64,000 nucleotides of DNA. It comes from Stenotrophomonas aracearum. GTDB lineage: Bacteria > Pseudomonadota > Gammaproteobacteria > Xanthomonadales > Xanthomonadaceae. The stretch lies in assembly GCF_031834615.1 (NCBI RefSeq), contig NZ_CP115543.1:3917001-3981000 (forward strand). Direction: 5' to 3'. The position numbers and the translations under genes were made by a program. Numbering within the stretch: the first letter of the stretch is position 1; every line of letters begins with the position of its first letter. Shown here one piece after another: positions 27,604 through 37,832 of the stretch. Below the pieces are notes generated by a model. That model saw only the letters and a list, made by a program, of their open reading frames with translations, ran no database searches and was not told the origin of the DNA.

Positions 27604-28509
27604 CTAGATCGCCCAGATCCCCGCAATCACCAGCACCACCAACCCCCACTTGATCGCGTGGTAGGCGAACGCACTGCGCGCACGCAGGGCCTTGGCCTTC
27701 AGCCGCACCTTGTACAACCCACCAAACGCCTTGTTCACCCCGCCGGTCGGGTCGCCGGGGAAGTTCGGCGAAGCGCCGCCGGCCAGCAGCGTGGCGGCCA
27801 CGGCGCGGTTGAACAGGCCCGGCAGGCCGAAGCGCAGCGGGCGGGCGATGTCGCAGAACAGGATCACCCGGTCCTCTTCGGTTTCATTGTGCGCGTGGTG
27901 CACATAGGTTTCGTCGAACATCATCCACTCGCCGTCGCGCCAGCTTTTGCGGATGCCGTCGACCTCGATATAGCAGCGGTCGTCATTCGGCGTGGCCAGG
28001 CCCAGGTGCAGGCGCAGCGAACCGGCGAACGGATCGCGGTGCGGGCGCAGCTCGCTGCCCGGCGGCAGCTGCGCGAACATCGCCGCGCGCACGTCCGGAA
28101 TCGACTCCAGCAGCGCGGTGGTCTGCGGGCACAGCGACCTGGCCGACGGGTGCGACGGTCCGTACCACTTCAGGTAGAAGCGCTTCCAGCCACGACGGAA
28201 GAACGAATTGAAGCCGGCGTCGTTGTACGAGCTGGACGCCGCGATCTTCTCCGCATCGCGCAGCGCCAGCGCCTCATCGCGGATCATCTTCCAGTTCGCC
28301 CGCAGCGGTTCCAGCTGCGGGAACTCCTTGCCCGGGTCCAGGAACGGCGTGGTCGGCACCTTGGAGAACAGGTACATGACCACGTTGATCGGCGCCATGA
28401 AGCTGGAATGGTCGAGCAACTGGCGCGACCAGCGCGCCCGGACCTTGCCGCGGTAGTGCACGTACAGCACGCAGGCCACGAACAGGGCCACCACAATAAT
28501 CTTGATCAT
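27604..28509 (-). CDS. lpxO: LpxO-like aspartyl/asparaginyl beta-hydroxylase (lipid A hydroxylase)
   Basis: 301 residues. Fe(II)/2-oxoglutarate dioxygenase that in this subfamily hydroxylates an acyl chain of lipid A. N-terminal membrane helix (IIVVALFVACVLYV), then the dioxygenase domain with the iron motif HRD (LRPHRDPFAGSL), downstream His in VHHAHNETEEDRVILFCD, and Arg for 2-oxoglutarate near IARPLRF; a second C-terminal helix (LVVLVIAGIWAI). ATG at 28509 was chosen because upstream sequence is not conserved-looking. The LPS-kinase-like gene is divergent at 28837, so a lipid A/LPS modification locus is likely. Confidence 0.85.
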   Translation of the reverse strand: MIKIIVVALFVACVLYVHYRGKVRARWSRQLLDHSSFMAPINVVMYLFSKVPTTPFLDPGKEFPQLEPLRANWKMIRDEALALRDAEKIAASSSYNDAGFNSFFRRGWKRFYLKWYGPSHPSARSLCPQTTALLESIPDVRAAMFAQLPPGSELRPHRDPFAGSLRLHLGLATPNDDRCYIEVDGIRKSWRDGEWMMFDETYVHHAHNETEEDRVILFCDIARPLRFGLPGLFNRAVAATLLAGGASPNFPGDPTGGVNKAFGGLYKVRLKAKALRARSAFAYHAIKWGLVVLVIAGIWAI

Positions 28510-28836
28510 CAAGCATCCACCGGCCACTGCCGGAACCCGAAGGTGTAAGGGGGAGAGCCGGGCGCGACGGAGACGTGCCGTCAGGTGCGGGACTGCCGCG
28601 CGGGCGCATTCAAGCCCGCTATGGTCCGGGCCAGCCGGTCCCGGGTCAAGCCAGTCCCCACGGGACATTCAGACGCGCGACGCTCTGTTCCACCCCCGGC
28701 TACGACATTTTTCCGACAAACACTGGTTTCATGTACTCCCGAGTACTAAAATTAACGAAACCTTCATCCATCCCCCATTCAGTAGCACCGGTACGCCTGA
28801 CGCTTTGCGCCGACCGCCGGGTCGCCTTGGAACGTC
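28510..28836. promoter_or_regulatory. 327-base divergent intergenic region with a GTACTC palindrome
   Basis: Between the LpxO-like and LPS-kinase-like starts. A perfect inverted repeat GTACTC-CC-GAGTAC sits at 28733-28746, followed by an A/T-rich stretch (ACTAAAATTAACGAAA) just 90 bases before the kinase ATG, a position fitting an operator or promoter. Nothing else coding is seen. Confidence 0.4.
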
Positions 28837-29819
<983 letters not shown>

Positions 29820-29846
29820 CTATCGGCTCCTTTGATCTGCGGCGCA

Positions 29847-29862
29847 AGGATAACGCTATCCT
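29847..29862. promoter_or_regulatory. inverted repeat AGGATA-N4-TATCCT between glnB and ubiK
   Basis: Perfect 6-bp inverted repeat with a 4-base spacer, 28 bases from the PII start and 34 from the ubiK start. Each arm reads TATCCT away from the centre and could be a -10 element for divergent promoters, or the whole could be an operator. No clear -35 boxes were found. Confidence 0.4.
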
Positions 29863-29895
29863 AGTGCCTGGCCAGCCCCACCCGCAGAGATCCCC

Positions 29896-30162
29896 ATGAT
29901 TGACCTCAACCAGCTCGATGACCTTGCACGCCGCCTGAGCGACATGGTCCCGCCGGGCCTGCGTCAATCCCGCGAGGAGCTGCAGGCCACCTTCAAGAGC
30001 GCCTTGCAGGCCGGCCTGGGCAAGCTGGACCTGGTGACCCGCGAAGAATTCGACGTGCAGCGTGCGGTGCTGCTGCGTACGCGGGAGAAGCTGGAAGCGC
30101 TGGAGAAGACCGTGGCGGCGCTGGAAGCCAGCGCTGCCGCTCCGGAGCGTCCGGCGCCCTGA
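29896..30162 (+). CDS. ubiK: ubiquinone biosynthesis accessory factor UbiK (BMFP family)
   Basis: 88 residues, a two-part helical protein: amphipathic N-terminal helix (LDDLARRLSDMVPPGL) that binds membrane, then a long coiled coil (EEFDVQRAVLLRTREKLEALEKTVAALEA, seen from about residue 49 to 78). Matches the UbiK/YqiC family, a helper of the soluble Ubi complex. Commonly found before comM in gammaproteobacteria, as here. An Ala/Pro-rich tail follows. Confidence 0.88.
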   Translation: MIDLNQLDDLARRLSDMVPPGLRQSREELQATFKSALQAGLGKLDLVTREEFDVQRAVLLRTREKLEALEKTVAALEASAAAPERPAP

Positions 30163-30292
30163 TCCTCGGTGAAGCGTCGCCACTGAGGTAGCGCTGCGGC
30201 TTCTTCTGAATTGCCCGCGCGGCTCCAACCGACAGGCATCTCAAGCGCCACCGGGCAAGCTCGCAGATTGTTGAGTCAACCCGGAAACCTGC

Positions 30293-31333
30293 ATGAGCCT
30301 TGCGCTGGTGCACAGCCGCGCGCGCGTTGGCATCGCTGCGCCGGCGGTACGTATTGAAGTGATGTTGAGCGGTGGCCTGCCGCATACCACCATGGTCGGC
30401 CTGCCCGAGGCCGCTGTGCGCGAATCGCGCGACCGCGTGCGTGCCGCGCTGTTGTGCGCGCACTTCGACTACCCGCAGCAGCGCATCCTGATCAACCTGG
30501 CGCCGGCCGACCTGCCCAAGGAGGGCGGGCGCTTCGACCTGGCCATCGCGCTCGGCATCCTGGCCGCCAGCGACCAGATCGACCGGCACCTGCTGGCCAA
30601 TTACGAGTTTCTTGGCGAGCTCGCCCTCACCGGCGAACTGCGCGGTGTGGATGGCGCCCTCCCCGCTGCCATTGCCGCCGCCCAGCAGGGGCGTACGCTG
30701 ATACTCGCGGCCGGCAATGGTGAAGAGGCGGCACTGGCCCAGCATGCGGACGTACGCGTAGCCCGCACCCTGCTGGAGGTCTGCGCCTCCCTGGCCAGCC
30801 GCTCGCTGCCGCATGCAGTACCCGCACCTGTCACGCCGTTGGCGGTCGCCGACCTGCGCGACGTGCGCGGACAGCTGCAGGCGCGTCGCGCGCTTGAAGT
30901 GGCAGCGGCCGGCGGGCATCACCTGCTGCTGCTCGGTACGCCGGGCTGCGGCAAGACACTGTTGGCGTCACGCCTGCCCGGCATCCTCCCCGATGCAACT
31001 GAAGACGAGGCGCTGGAAACGGCGACCATCGCCTCGTGCAGCGGCGCAGGTATCGACGCAGCGCGCTGGCGACACAGGCCTTATCGCGCCCCGCACCACA
31101 CCGCCAGCGCGGTGTCGCTGGTCGGCGGGGGCACGCATCCACGACCGGGTGAGATCTCTCTTGCGCACAACGGTGTGCTGTTCCTGGACGAACTGCCCGA
31201 GTGGAGTCGCCACACCCTTGAAGTACTGCGCGAACCGCTGGAGTCCGGCACGGTGATGGTCGCGCGCGCCGCGCGCACCGATCAGTTCCCTTCCCGCTTC
31301 CAGCTGGTGGCGGCGCTGGAAAGTAGTATATAG
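30293..31333 (+). pseudogene. comM: comM, Mg-chelatase-like AAA ATPase, truncated by island insertion
   Basis: ComM is a hexameric branch-migration helicase for natural transformation, normally about 500 residues. Here about 342 native codons remain: N-terminal Lon-substrate-like domain ([35 protein letters not shown] read in pieces), Walker [17 protein letters not shown] near 214-222, Walker [13 protein letters not shown]. The frame departs after SRFQLVAAL, where the family continues with NPCPCG; three foreign codons then lead to a stop at 31333. The remaining third (with zinc-like Cys motif and sensor 2) must lie beyond the island if at all. Function is expected to be lost. Confidence 0.92.
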
Positions 31334-31414
31334 ACATGTTCCAGATGCAAAAGCTCCCGCTGTATAGGCCAAAGACCGATTGATATCAGGAACGCGAACC
31401 GAATAGGATCAGAC

Positions 31415-33151
31415 GTGACCACTTACTCGTTCAATGTCTACAGGAGTCATCTAGGAACAACGCGAACATACGTGACGCACATTCTCTATGCGTCGCCGCC
31501 CTCGAGCCTAATATCTCGGTCGTTGAGCGAGATGGCCAAGTCAACCCGCAGACGCAAGATGTCCAGTACAACTATCAGCCAGTTGCGTCGCCTCTTGGCC
31601 TCAGCTTCGCTGGATACGAAGCGGTTACTAGCTTACGAACCCAACGTATTTGATGACAAACAACTGTTGCGCTTGCTTAGCTCGACCTTCAACGACCTGG
31701 AGGATCGCAAAAACATAAGCCTAAGCGCAAAGCAACAGCTTTTCAGAGCACTGCTAACGTGCCTTTCAAACAGCAACCCACCCTTGCTCAATGGAAGATT
31801 TCTCGCTTGGTCCGAACAGAACCTGCCGCGATTTAGGAGGACCGCGCGTGCGCGCCCCTCCCCGCTCCTTGATCTCATCCCACAACAAGCCGCGCAAGGC
31901 CTCACGCCTGACTTCAGCCCTGCAGCCGCGCTTGACCACGTCCACGATCAAATCGAAAACGCTTGCCGAGCAGAAATAGAAGAATATCGCCAGATGCTAC
32001 TAGATCAGCACGCCCTGCTGAACAGCGTTAAGTGCAACGACATCAGTGAGGATAGCTCTCATGATGGCTACCTAGAAAATCCGCGATTACGCAAGGCTCA
32101 CAGGGACGCGCTGGAGCAGTTCGTAGGCTGCGTAGAGAACAACGAGCCGCTCCCAGACCCGCCCCTCAACCTGCTGCCGGCCTTGCGGAAAAGGTACCAA
32201 TTACCGAGCAAGAACGCACGACCTTGGCTGCTTGCGCAGTACCGGCTCCCAAACCAAACGCTGCATGCGATATTCATACTTGTCGCGCTCAGAACTGGCT
32301 GGAACCCCCAGAGCGTCGCGTCGCTGACGATAGACAATCTGGGCGGCGAGCCAGGTGGAAGTCTTTTGCTTCAGTCGTTCAAGCTAAAGACAGACGACAA
32401 GACGCCGGCGGTTGCCATATCGCGCAAAGACAAGCTAGCACAAGATGCAATAGGTCTACTTCGATCCAACCTTTACTGGGCCAAGAAGCTAAAGATGGTG
32501 CCGGCGAATGAGAATCGTCTCTGGATTGGCTGGAGCTCCAAGCCAGATGCCCGGCAGATAGTTGCAGACGGGCATCTCCTGCGCAGATTCATAGATAGGC
32601 ACAATCTCACTCCTTTTCGACTGAAGGATCTCCGCAGCCTTCGTGTCTCCATTGCGTACGTTAAGCACCGAGACCTAGATCAGGTACGTCTGATTCTAGG
32701 ACACCAGTCCTTCTCCAGCATCGATACTTACCTCCGATCCACCGTAATATTCAAGCTAAACGAGTCTAATATCCTCAGATTTCAGCATCTTCTTGAGAAG
32801 GAGTTGCTCTCCAGCAATCAGCCTCCGCCACAAACCTTCTCCACGGGTGACGGCGGACACTGCCGCGATTCTTCAAAAAGCCGCTTTGCAGGAGGTATGA
32901 CCCCGTGCGACGGAATGGGATGCCACATCGGGACGACCTGTGAAAACTATACCCTTCGCCCTACGAAAGAGTCCGTGGCAGATGCGCTAAGAACTCTCCA
33001 CTCTTACAGAGAATGCTGGCAGGCACTCGCAGATCAGCAACCCGACCGATTTTGGGATATCCACCTGCCACGGATCGTGCATATTCACGTCATGCTTGAA
33101 GCAATCCGAGACCTGCGTCCAGATCTTCTGCCCGAAGGGATGTGGAAATGA
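31415..33151 (+). CDS. tyrosine recombinase, GinB-like (left operon, gene 1)
   Basis: 578 residues, GTG start. Integrase-type catalytic domain in residues about 260-445, with His430 (LILGHQS) and nucleophile Tyr439 (DTYLRS) 9 apart as usual. The first catalytic Arg position is Asn297 (TGWNPQSVASL) and the box II His is Lys404 (LKDLRSLR, Arg407 retained), so the standard R-H-R-H-Y set is not complete. A Cys-rich C-terminal tail (CRDSSKSRF ... CDGMGCHIGTTCENY) may bind zinc. The same Asn exchange and Cys tail occur in the gene at 60256, which makes this its class counterpart. The gene starts 95 bases inside the island and overlaps the next one. Confidence 0.82.
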   Translation: MTTYSFNVYRSHLGTTRTYVTHILYASPPSSLISRSLSEMAKSTRRRKMSSTTISQLRRLLASASLDTKRLLAYEPNVFDDKQLLRLLSSTFNDLEDRKNISLSAKQQLFRALLTCLSNSNPPLLNGRFLAWSEQNLPRFRRTARARPSPLLDLIPQQAAQGLTPDFSPAAALDHVHDQIENACRAEIEEYRQMLLDQHALLNSVKCNDISEDSSHDGYLENPRLRKAHRDALEQFVGCVENNEPLPDPPLNLLPALRKRYQLPSKNARPWLLAQYRLPNQTLHAIFILVALRTGWNPQSVASLTIDNLGGEPGGSLLLQSFKLKTDDKTPAVAISRKDKLAQDAIGLLRSNLYWAKKLKMVPANENRLWIGWSSKPDARQIVADGHLLRRFIDRHNLTPFRLKDLRSLRVSIAYVKHRDLDQVRLILGHQSFSSIDTYLRSTVIFKLNESNILRFQHLLEKELLSSNQPPPQTFSTGDGGHCRDSSKSRFAGGMTPCDGMGCHIGTTCENYTLRPTKESVADALRTLHSYRECWQALADQQPDRFWDIHLPRIVHIHVMLEAIRDLRPDLLPEGMWK

Positions 33152-35343
33152 ACTCCACCAAAGCGAACCGCTCCGCACCAGCCTCTTGTGAAGAGACAAG
33201 TGACTATGATCTCGACCAAGCACGTCAACTGCGTCTGCAAGGATCACTGCTCTTGCACCAATCAGGCGCAGATTTGTGGTCCTTAGATTTGAGCCAGATC
33301 CATTTTAGATCTGCCAGAGACCCGGCGGCGGCCACATCCCTGTATAACGAAGAGCCAGCCCGTCGAGCCGCACTCTGCTTCACGCAGAACGTCATCTCCA
33401 GCCGCCGCAGCTTCATACCAGACAGGCGATCGATCACGCGACAGATCTACCTACTAAGAAACGTCTATGACTGGCTAGCACCCCAGGGCACCGATAGGCT
33501 TAGCCGAGCGACGCAAGATCAACTCAGTGAGATGATGGCGAGCTTTGCAGAGCTCGGGTGGCCGCACTCGCTGGGGATAGTATCGCGATGGACAAGCGCG
33601 GCATCTCTTTTCAACGAGGATGACACGGAACTGGCGTTTCACTTTCACTCTGAGGGCGGCGCACGCTGCATCAATGCGATCAATCAAGGCTACTGGCGAC
33701 CCCGATTGGGTTGGGGAGGTGGTGTTCCTGTGCCCAGGGAAGTTCGCATGATGCTGCAGGACATAGTTGGCGCACGATACAGCCGAAAGTGGGCATCAAC
33801 GGACGGAAATTATCTTCCACCAAGCAAAAACGTGCTACGAAACACGATTGCATTCATTAATCAGTGGCATTCAGTCCAAGAGGATTGTGATAAACCCAGT
33901 TTTCGCATTTCCCGGAACTCAAATCGTATGGCAAGCCGTCTCGCCAGACGTAGTTCCGCAAAGACTGGTGTTCTCACTGTGACCGACGCAGGATCATTGA
34001 TGAAGTCCGCGACATTCGTCATTGATGAAGTTCTGCCGCTGCTAATCGAGCTCCTCAATGAACCATTCACAGCTAACCGTCGCTCGCGGCATCGGAGGGT
34101 TGCCCAACGCGCTCTGGAGACCAGCTCCGCAAGAGAAGCGATCGAGACTCTGCTCTCACGGCCTATCGTCCGATGGCTTTGGTCCGGATCACACGGACGA
34201 AACCCAGAGGAGCTATGTGTAGACCAGCTAATTGCAGCAGTACAAGGCGCAGCCTTCATTATCATCTGCGCAATGAATGGACGTCGGTCTGGAGAGGTCT
34301 GTCATCCGACGACCGGATTGCGGACAGACTCGCTCATCGTTCTGGACGAAGACTTGCTCATAGCTAAGATGTCATTCTACATAGAGAAGACGCGCTTCTG
34401 CAGAGAGGATTTCTATGTCAACGCGCTTACTGTCCGCGCGTACCAAGCTCTGCTTAGCCTCAGAGCGCACCTAGGCCAAGGAGAGAGTGTCAGCGAGACG
34501 CCTGAGAGCATCTTCGCACTAGCTCGTAGAAGCGAGTCGAGCCTTCCAGACAGCAAGAGGCCGCACTTCTCACCCACATCGGACACAAAACGAACGCGCA
34601 CCCTGAACAGCTTTTTCGAGGTCGCCGGAGAGCGTTGCACGGTTGCCAACTTGGCACCGCATAGCCTGCGGCGATGCTTCGCACTCCTTTACTACTACAG
34701 GTTTGAGCAGTCAGATCTACTCAGTCTCCAACAGCACCTCCGCCACACCACAATCTCAAACACAATCCACTACGTCACGGGGGACACTGGCTACTTCTTC
34801 CCAGATGTTGAGAGGCGGCTATTCCATCCAATAGACAAATCTGCGTTTCCCTGCCGCGAACTTCAAGACGTTTCGTACGAAATCCTTGTGGAATCTATCC
34901 ACTCTATTCTGGCCGGCACGGGCGCGGCGGGCGGATTTGTGAAGTTCGTCCGGGCACTCTACCGACAAATGGTAGACGCATTGACGGAAGGAGATAATGC
35001 AGCTGCTCTGATCGCCGATCGGCTAAGGTCAAATGAGCATGTACTGAGGCCCATGCCATTCGGACAGTGCCATTCGACCCGGCGGCGATCATCTATAGGG
35101 AACTGTAGAGAACGAGGGAGACTACATCATGAGCACGCCTCGCCCGCCTTGTGCTTCTCTTGCCCGTTCCACTTCACATCTCCGGCCTATTACAAGTCGG
35201 TCTCGCTGATCAAGACGTCTATGGAGGCCGCCAGGAGCCAGGCCGCAGAGGGCTCGGTCCAGGCGGGTTACCTGAACCGGCAGATTGAGCACCTTCAATG
35301 GCTATTGCGGCATGTCTCACCACAAGGGGAATCGGCCCAATGA
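33148..35343 (+). CDS. tyrosine recombinase, GinC-like (left operon, gene 2)
   Basis: 731 residues. Catalytic residues all present: Arg379/380 (NGRRSGEV), His505-x-x-Arg508 (PHSLRRC), His533 (LRHTTIS) and Tyr542 (IHYVTG). A long N-terminal region (about 340 residues) presumably binds DNA. The C-terminal region is Cys-rich (CHSTRRRSSIGNC, CFSCPF), a layout shared with the gene at 62032, its class counterpart. ATG at 33148 overlaps the preceding TGA (ATGA) and has AAGGGA 7 bases upstream; a GTG at 33142 would add two residues. Confidence 0.82.
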   Translation: MNSTKANRSAPASCEETSDYDLDQARQLRLQGSLLLHQSGADLWSLDLSQIHFRSARDPAAATSLYNEEPARRAALCFTQNVISSRRSFIPDRRSITRQIYLLRNVYDWLAPQGTDRLSRATQDQLSEMMASFAELGWPHSLGIVSRWTSAASLFNEDDTELAFHFHSEGGARCINAINQGYWRPRLGWGGGVPVPREVRMMLQDIVGARYSRKWASTDGNYLPPSKNVLRNTIAFINQWHSVQEDCDKPSFRISRNSNRMASRLARRSSAKTGVLTVTDAGSLMKSATFVIDEVLPLLIELLNEPFTANRRSRHRRVAQRALETSSAREAIETLLSRPIVRWLWSGSHGRNPEELCVDQLIAAVQGAAFIIICAMNGRRSGEVCHPTTGLRTDSLIVLDEDLLIAKMSFYIEKTRFCREDFYVNALTVRAYQALLSLRAHLGQGESVSETPESIFALARRSESSLPDSKRPHFSPTSDTKRTRTLNSFFEVAGERCTVANLAPHSLRRCFALLYYYRFEQSDLLSLQQHLRHTTISNTIHYVTGDTGYFFPDVERRLFHPIDKSAFPCRELQDVSYEILVESIHSILAGTGAAGGFVKFVRALYRQMVDALTEGDNAAALIADRLRSNEHVLRPMPFGQCHSTRRRSSIGNCRERGRLHHEHASPALCFSCPFHFTSPAYYKSVSLIKTSMEAARSQAAEGSVQAGYLNRQIEHLQWLLRHVSPQGESAQ

Positions 35344-35801
35344 CTCATATTTCAATCCAGCGAAGAGATCGCGCTAGGCACAACATTCAAATAAAGATCA
35401 ACATTCTGAGTGGCTGGATCATGCACGGAGTGCCGAAGCACCCCACAACAGGACTCGCAGAGTACTTCCCAACTACTCTGCGGCAGTTCAAAGCGTGGGA
35501 CGGCTTACTCAACAGCGAGGACCTCAGGCTACAGCTACCGTCGATAGCGAGAATCGGAAACGACACCCTTGACGCCAATCAGGATCTGAAGGCCTCAGCC
35601 AGCTCCATAATCGCGCTCCTAAAGGCCCGCTCCGTATGTGCTTCGAAAGTTAAGCAAGCAAGTGCAAGCAACAAAGAGCAGGCTCAAGTTCTTCTTAAAT
35701 TGTTAAATATCCGAAACTCTGAACTGGTAAGCCAGCAGCGCGAAATCCGGCGACTGAAAAGCCAGATCCAGTTGCTTGAGCGACGTCTGGAGGTCCGATG
35801 A
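35340..35801 (+). CDS. small coiled-coil protein, GinD/TnpC-like accessory (left operon, gene 3)
   Basis: 153 residues. Basic N-terminal part, then a predicted coiled coil near the C-terminus (about 110-150; SQQREIRRLKSQIQLLERRLEV). No recombinase motif. Start and stop both overlap recombinase genes through ATGA. Multi-recombinase elements (Tn554 tnpC; GInt ginD) carry one small helical accessory protein in the operon, and this fills that slot. Function as recombination accessory is inferred from position and coiled coil. Confidence 0.7.
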   Translation: MTHISIQRRDRARHNIQIKINILSGWIMHGVPKHPTTGLAEYFPTTLRQFKAWDGLLNSEDLRLQLPSIARIGNDTLDANQDLKASASSIIALLKARSVCASKVKQASASNKEQAQVLLKLLNIRNSELVSQQREIRRLKSQIQLLERRLEVR

Positions 35802-36937
35802 CACTCATTACAAATGGACCGAGACTCTCTCGATCTGATGCGTACTGGCATCTGTCAGGGTCCGATGGCCGAACTAGTTGGCCTTGCTTGGATTACCTCA
35901 TCGACTGTGTCGACAGGCAGCGCCTTCGGCCTGCAACAGTAGAGCTTAGAGCGTATGCACTGAAGATGTGGATTTCATACCTAGAGCAGCAGAATGTGAA
36001 CCTACTGCACGCTTCGGATGCAGAACTCATTGACTTTGCAAGTCACAAATACTTGCGCCAAAGTGGAGGCGCATTCGGCGACTCCCAAGCGAGGAAGAGG
36101 AGCATAAATCAGATCGTCAGGTCCATCTACCGGCTCTACGCGTGGCTCCAGTGTTCGAGTTACGGAGAGGGCCTAGCGTTGCTAGGACCGTCTAGATGCC
36201 AGTTTATAAGCACTCTGAACGAACCGGGCAAGCAGCGGTCACGATCAGACTTTCCATGTACGTTTCGCTTCGCTGGAGAGCGTAGTAAGCACAACCGCTA
36301 TCACATCCCGGATGATGCGGACCGTGCAAGGATGGTCGAGCATTTCTACAGCAAGTACTCTCAAGGTGTCGCACTAAGGAACGCTCTGCTTTTGGATATC
36401 GCCTTGAGCACCGGCTGGAGGCGCGGCTCAATCGCGTCACTTTCTGTCGACCAGTTCTCTGCAGAAGTGCTCGATTCCGAACATATCTTGGTCACTCCTC
36501 CAGAGCAGAAGTTTGGGTACACACTTTCATTCAGTATAAGCAGCACGTTAGCGACTAGGATCGGCGCATACATACGAGGCCCGCGTTCGGAGATCGTTCG
36601 CCGCACTGGCACAAGCTCAGTGAAGGTCTTCTTGAGCGCAAAGCGCGGCACTCCGCTGACCGCCGCTGGTATCACTAAGGTTTTTTCAAATGCACGCAAG
36701 GCGTTAGGGCTCCCGCCAGGAGTCGGCATTCACTCTTGGAGACGCGCATTTGCGAATCGGGCAATGGCTCGGGAAGTCGAGCGGCGGCGACGAATAGGGG
36801 TCAATGGCACGTTCAGCGATGTAGCAGCGGTGGTTGCAAGCCAACTCGGCCATGAATCGTTAAAGAGTCAAGAGGCGTACATTAGAGGGCATGGCTCGCT
36901 CGAGGCCAACGATGGGGCCGGCCACGGGAACACCTAA
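35798..36937 (+). CDS. tyrosine recombinase, GinA-like (left operon, gene 4)
   Basis: 379 residues, the shortest recombinase of the operon. Complete catalytic set: Arg208 (TGWRRGSI), His312-x-x-Arg315 (IHSWRRAF), His352 (LGHES) and Tyr361 (EAYIRG). An SAM-like N-terminal core-binding domain precedes it (residues about 25-120). No Cys-rich tail, unlike the two larger ones. It is last in the operon; the counterpart in the right operon (59031) comes first. An 895-base stretch without recognised genes follows. Confidence 0.83.
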   Translation: MTLITNGPRLSRSDAYWHLSGSDGRTSWPCLDYLIDCVDRQRLRPATVELRAYALKMWISYLEQQNVNLLHASDAELIDFASHKYLRQSGGAFGDSQARKRSINQIVRSIYRLYAWLQCSSYGEGLALLGPSRCQFISTLNEPGKQRSRSDFPCTFRFAGERSKHNRYHIPDDADRARMVEHFYSKYSQGVALRNALLLDIALSTGWRRGSIASLSVDQFSAEVLDSEHILVTPPEQKFGYTLSFSISSTLATRIGAYIRGPRSEIVRRTGTSSVKVFLSAKRGTPLTAAGITKVFSNARKALGLPPGVGIHSWRRAFANRAMAREVERRRRIGVNGTFSDVAAVVASQLGHESLKSQEAYIRGHGSLEANDGAGHGNT

Positions 36938-37832
36938 GATGTTGCGCCTCGAAGCAGCGTTTGGCGTGAGCTGACGACCACATTCATCTTCAGGAAGTGT
37001 TGTCGAGTAGACCGAATCATGTGTCACGTCCATTCTTTTGCTCCCGGCGACGATGTTGACCGGCGTGCCCGACGTTTCCCTCTGCGCCACCTAAGTCGAG
37101 TTCACGGGGGCGCGCGTAAAGTGGGATGCCCTGAGCAGCGAATTCTCGATCGAGCTGCATGCGCACTTCTTTGCTGAAGGCTGTCATTGTCTACACCACC
37201 GACTGAAATCAGGATCTAGATTGCAACACGCCTTGGTTCCACGGCGCAATTCCGCATCGCCGCTCAGCCTGGGAACCGACAAGCAGCGCAAGGCCAGAAG
37301 GTGCCGCCGCCCTGGCTCTTAGGACGCTCAAGGACGAAAGAGGTGCGTTCAACCTAGCTTAGTAGTCAGGTAGTCTGGGACTGCCTGCAGCTTCATTACA
37401 TCCGCTCTGCGCAGACGGTTGAGCTAGGCTGTAGCAAACCCCGTGAGTGGGAGTGGCCACGGAGGCAGTACTCAATCTCCTGCACGGTGTACGGGCTGCA
37501 CCGATCTAGACGTCAGCGGCGATGTCAACGGTGGCCGCCGTGAAGTCTGATCTCCTCTGCCTGCTGGAGGATAGCTTCGGTGTGGCTGACCAAAAACAAT
37601 CAAAGTAAGAACGGTGTCGTAAGAATGTTGAACTCGAGCGTACGTAACCCCTCGTTCAGAGCCGCCAGACAGACCCTGTGTGCGAAAAATGTCATAAATA
37701 AGTGAGGATGGACGGATAGCTGAACGACAAGGACCACAGACCTTGGTGTTTTTTTATTTCTTATCGTAGACAATGCGCACACACGGACGGCCGCCAAGGT
37801 CCGTCTCCCGCCAACGGCTGATCATTTAGCTA
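36938..37832. other. 895-base gap without a recognised gene
   Basis: No convincing gene. A 56-residue minus-strand frame at 37017-37187 (starts MTAFSKEVRMQLDREF) has protein-like composition and may be a remnant of an accessory gene, but no partner sequence is known to me. Frames at 36860-37090 and 37600-37797 look random. The last 100 bases are A/T-rich (a T7 run near 37747) and probably carry the promoter of the metal module. Confidence 0.5.

Noticed and set aside
31300..31420. tRNA-type attachment site at the left island end
   Set aside because: No tRNA-like sequence; the target is within comM.
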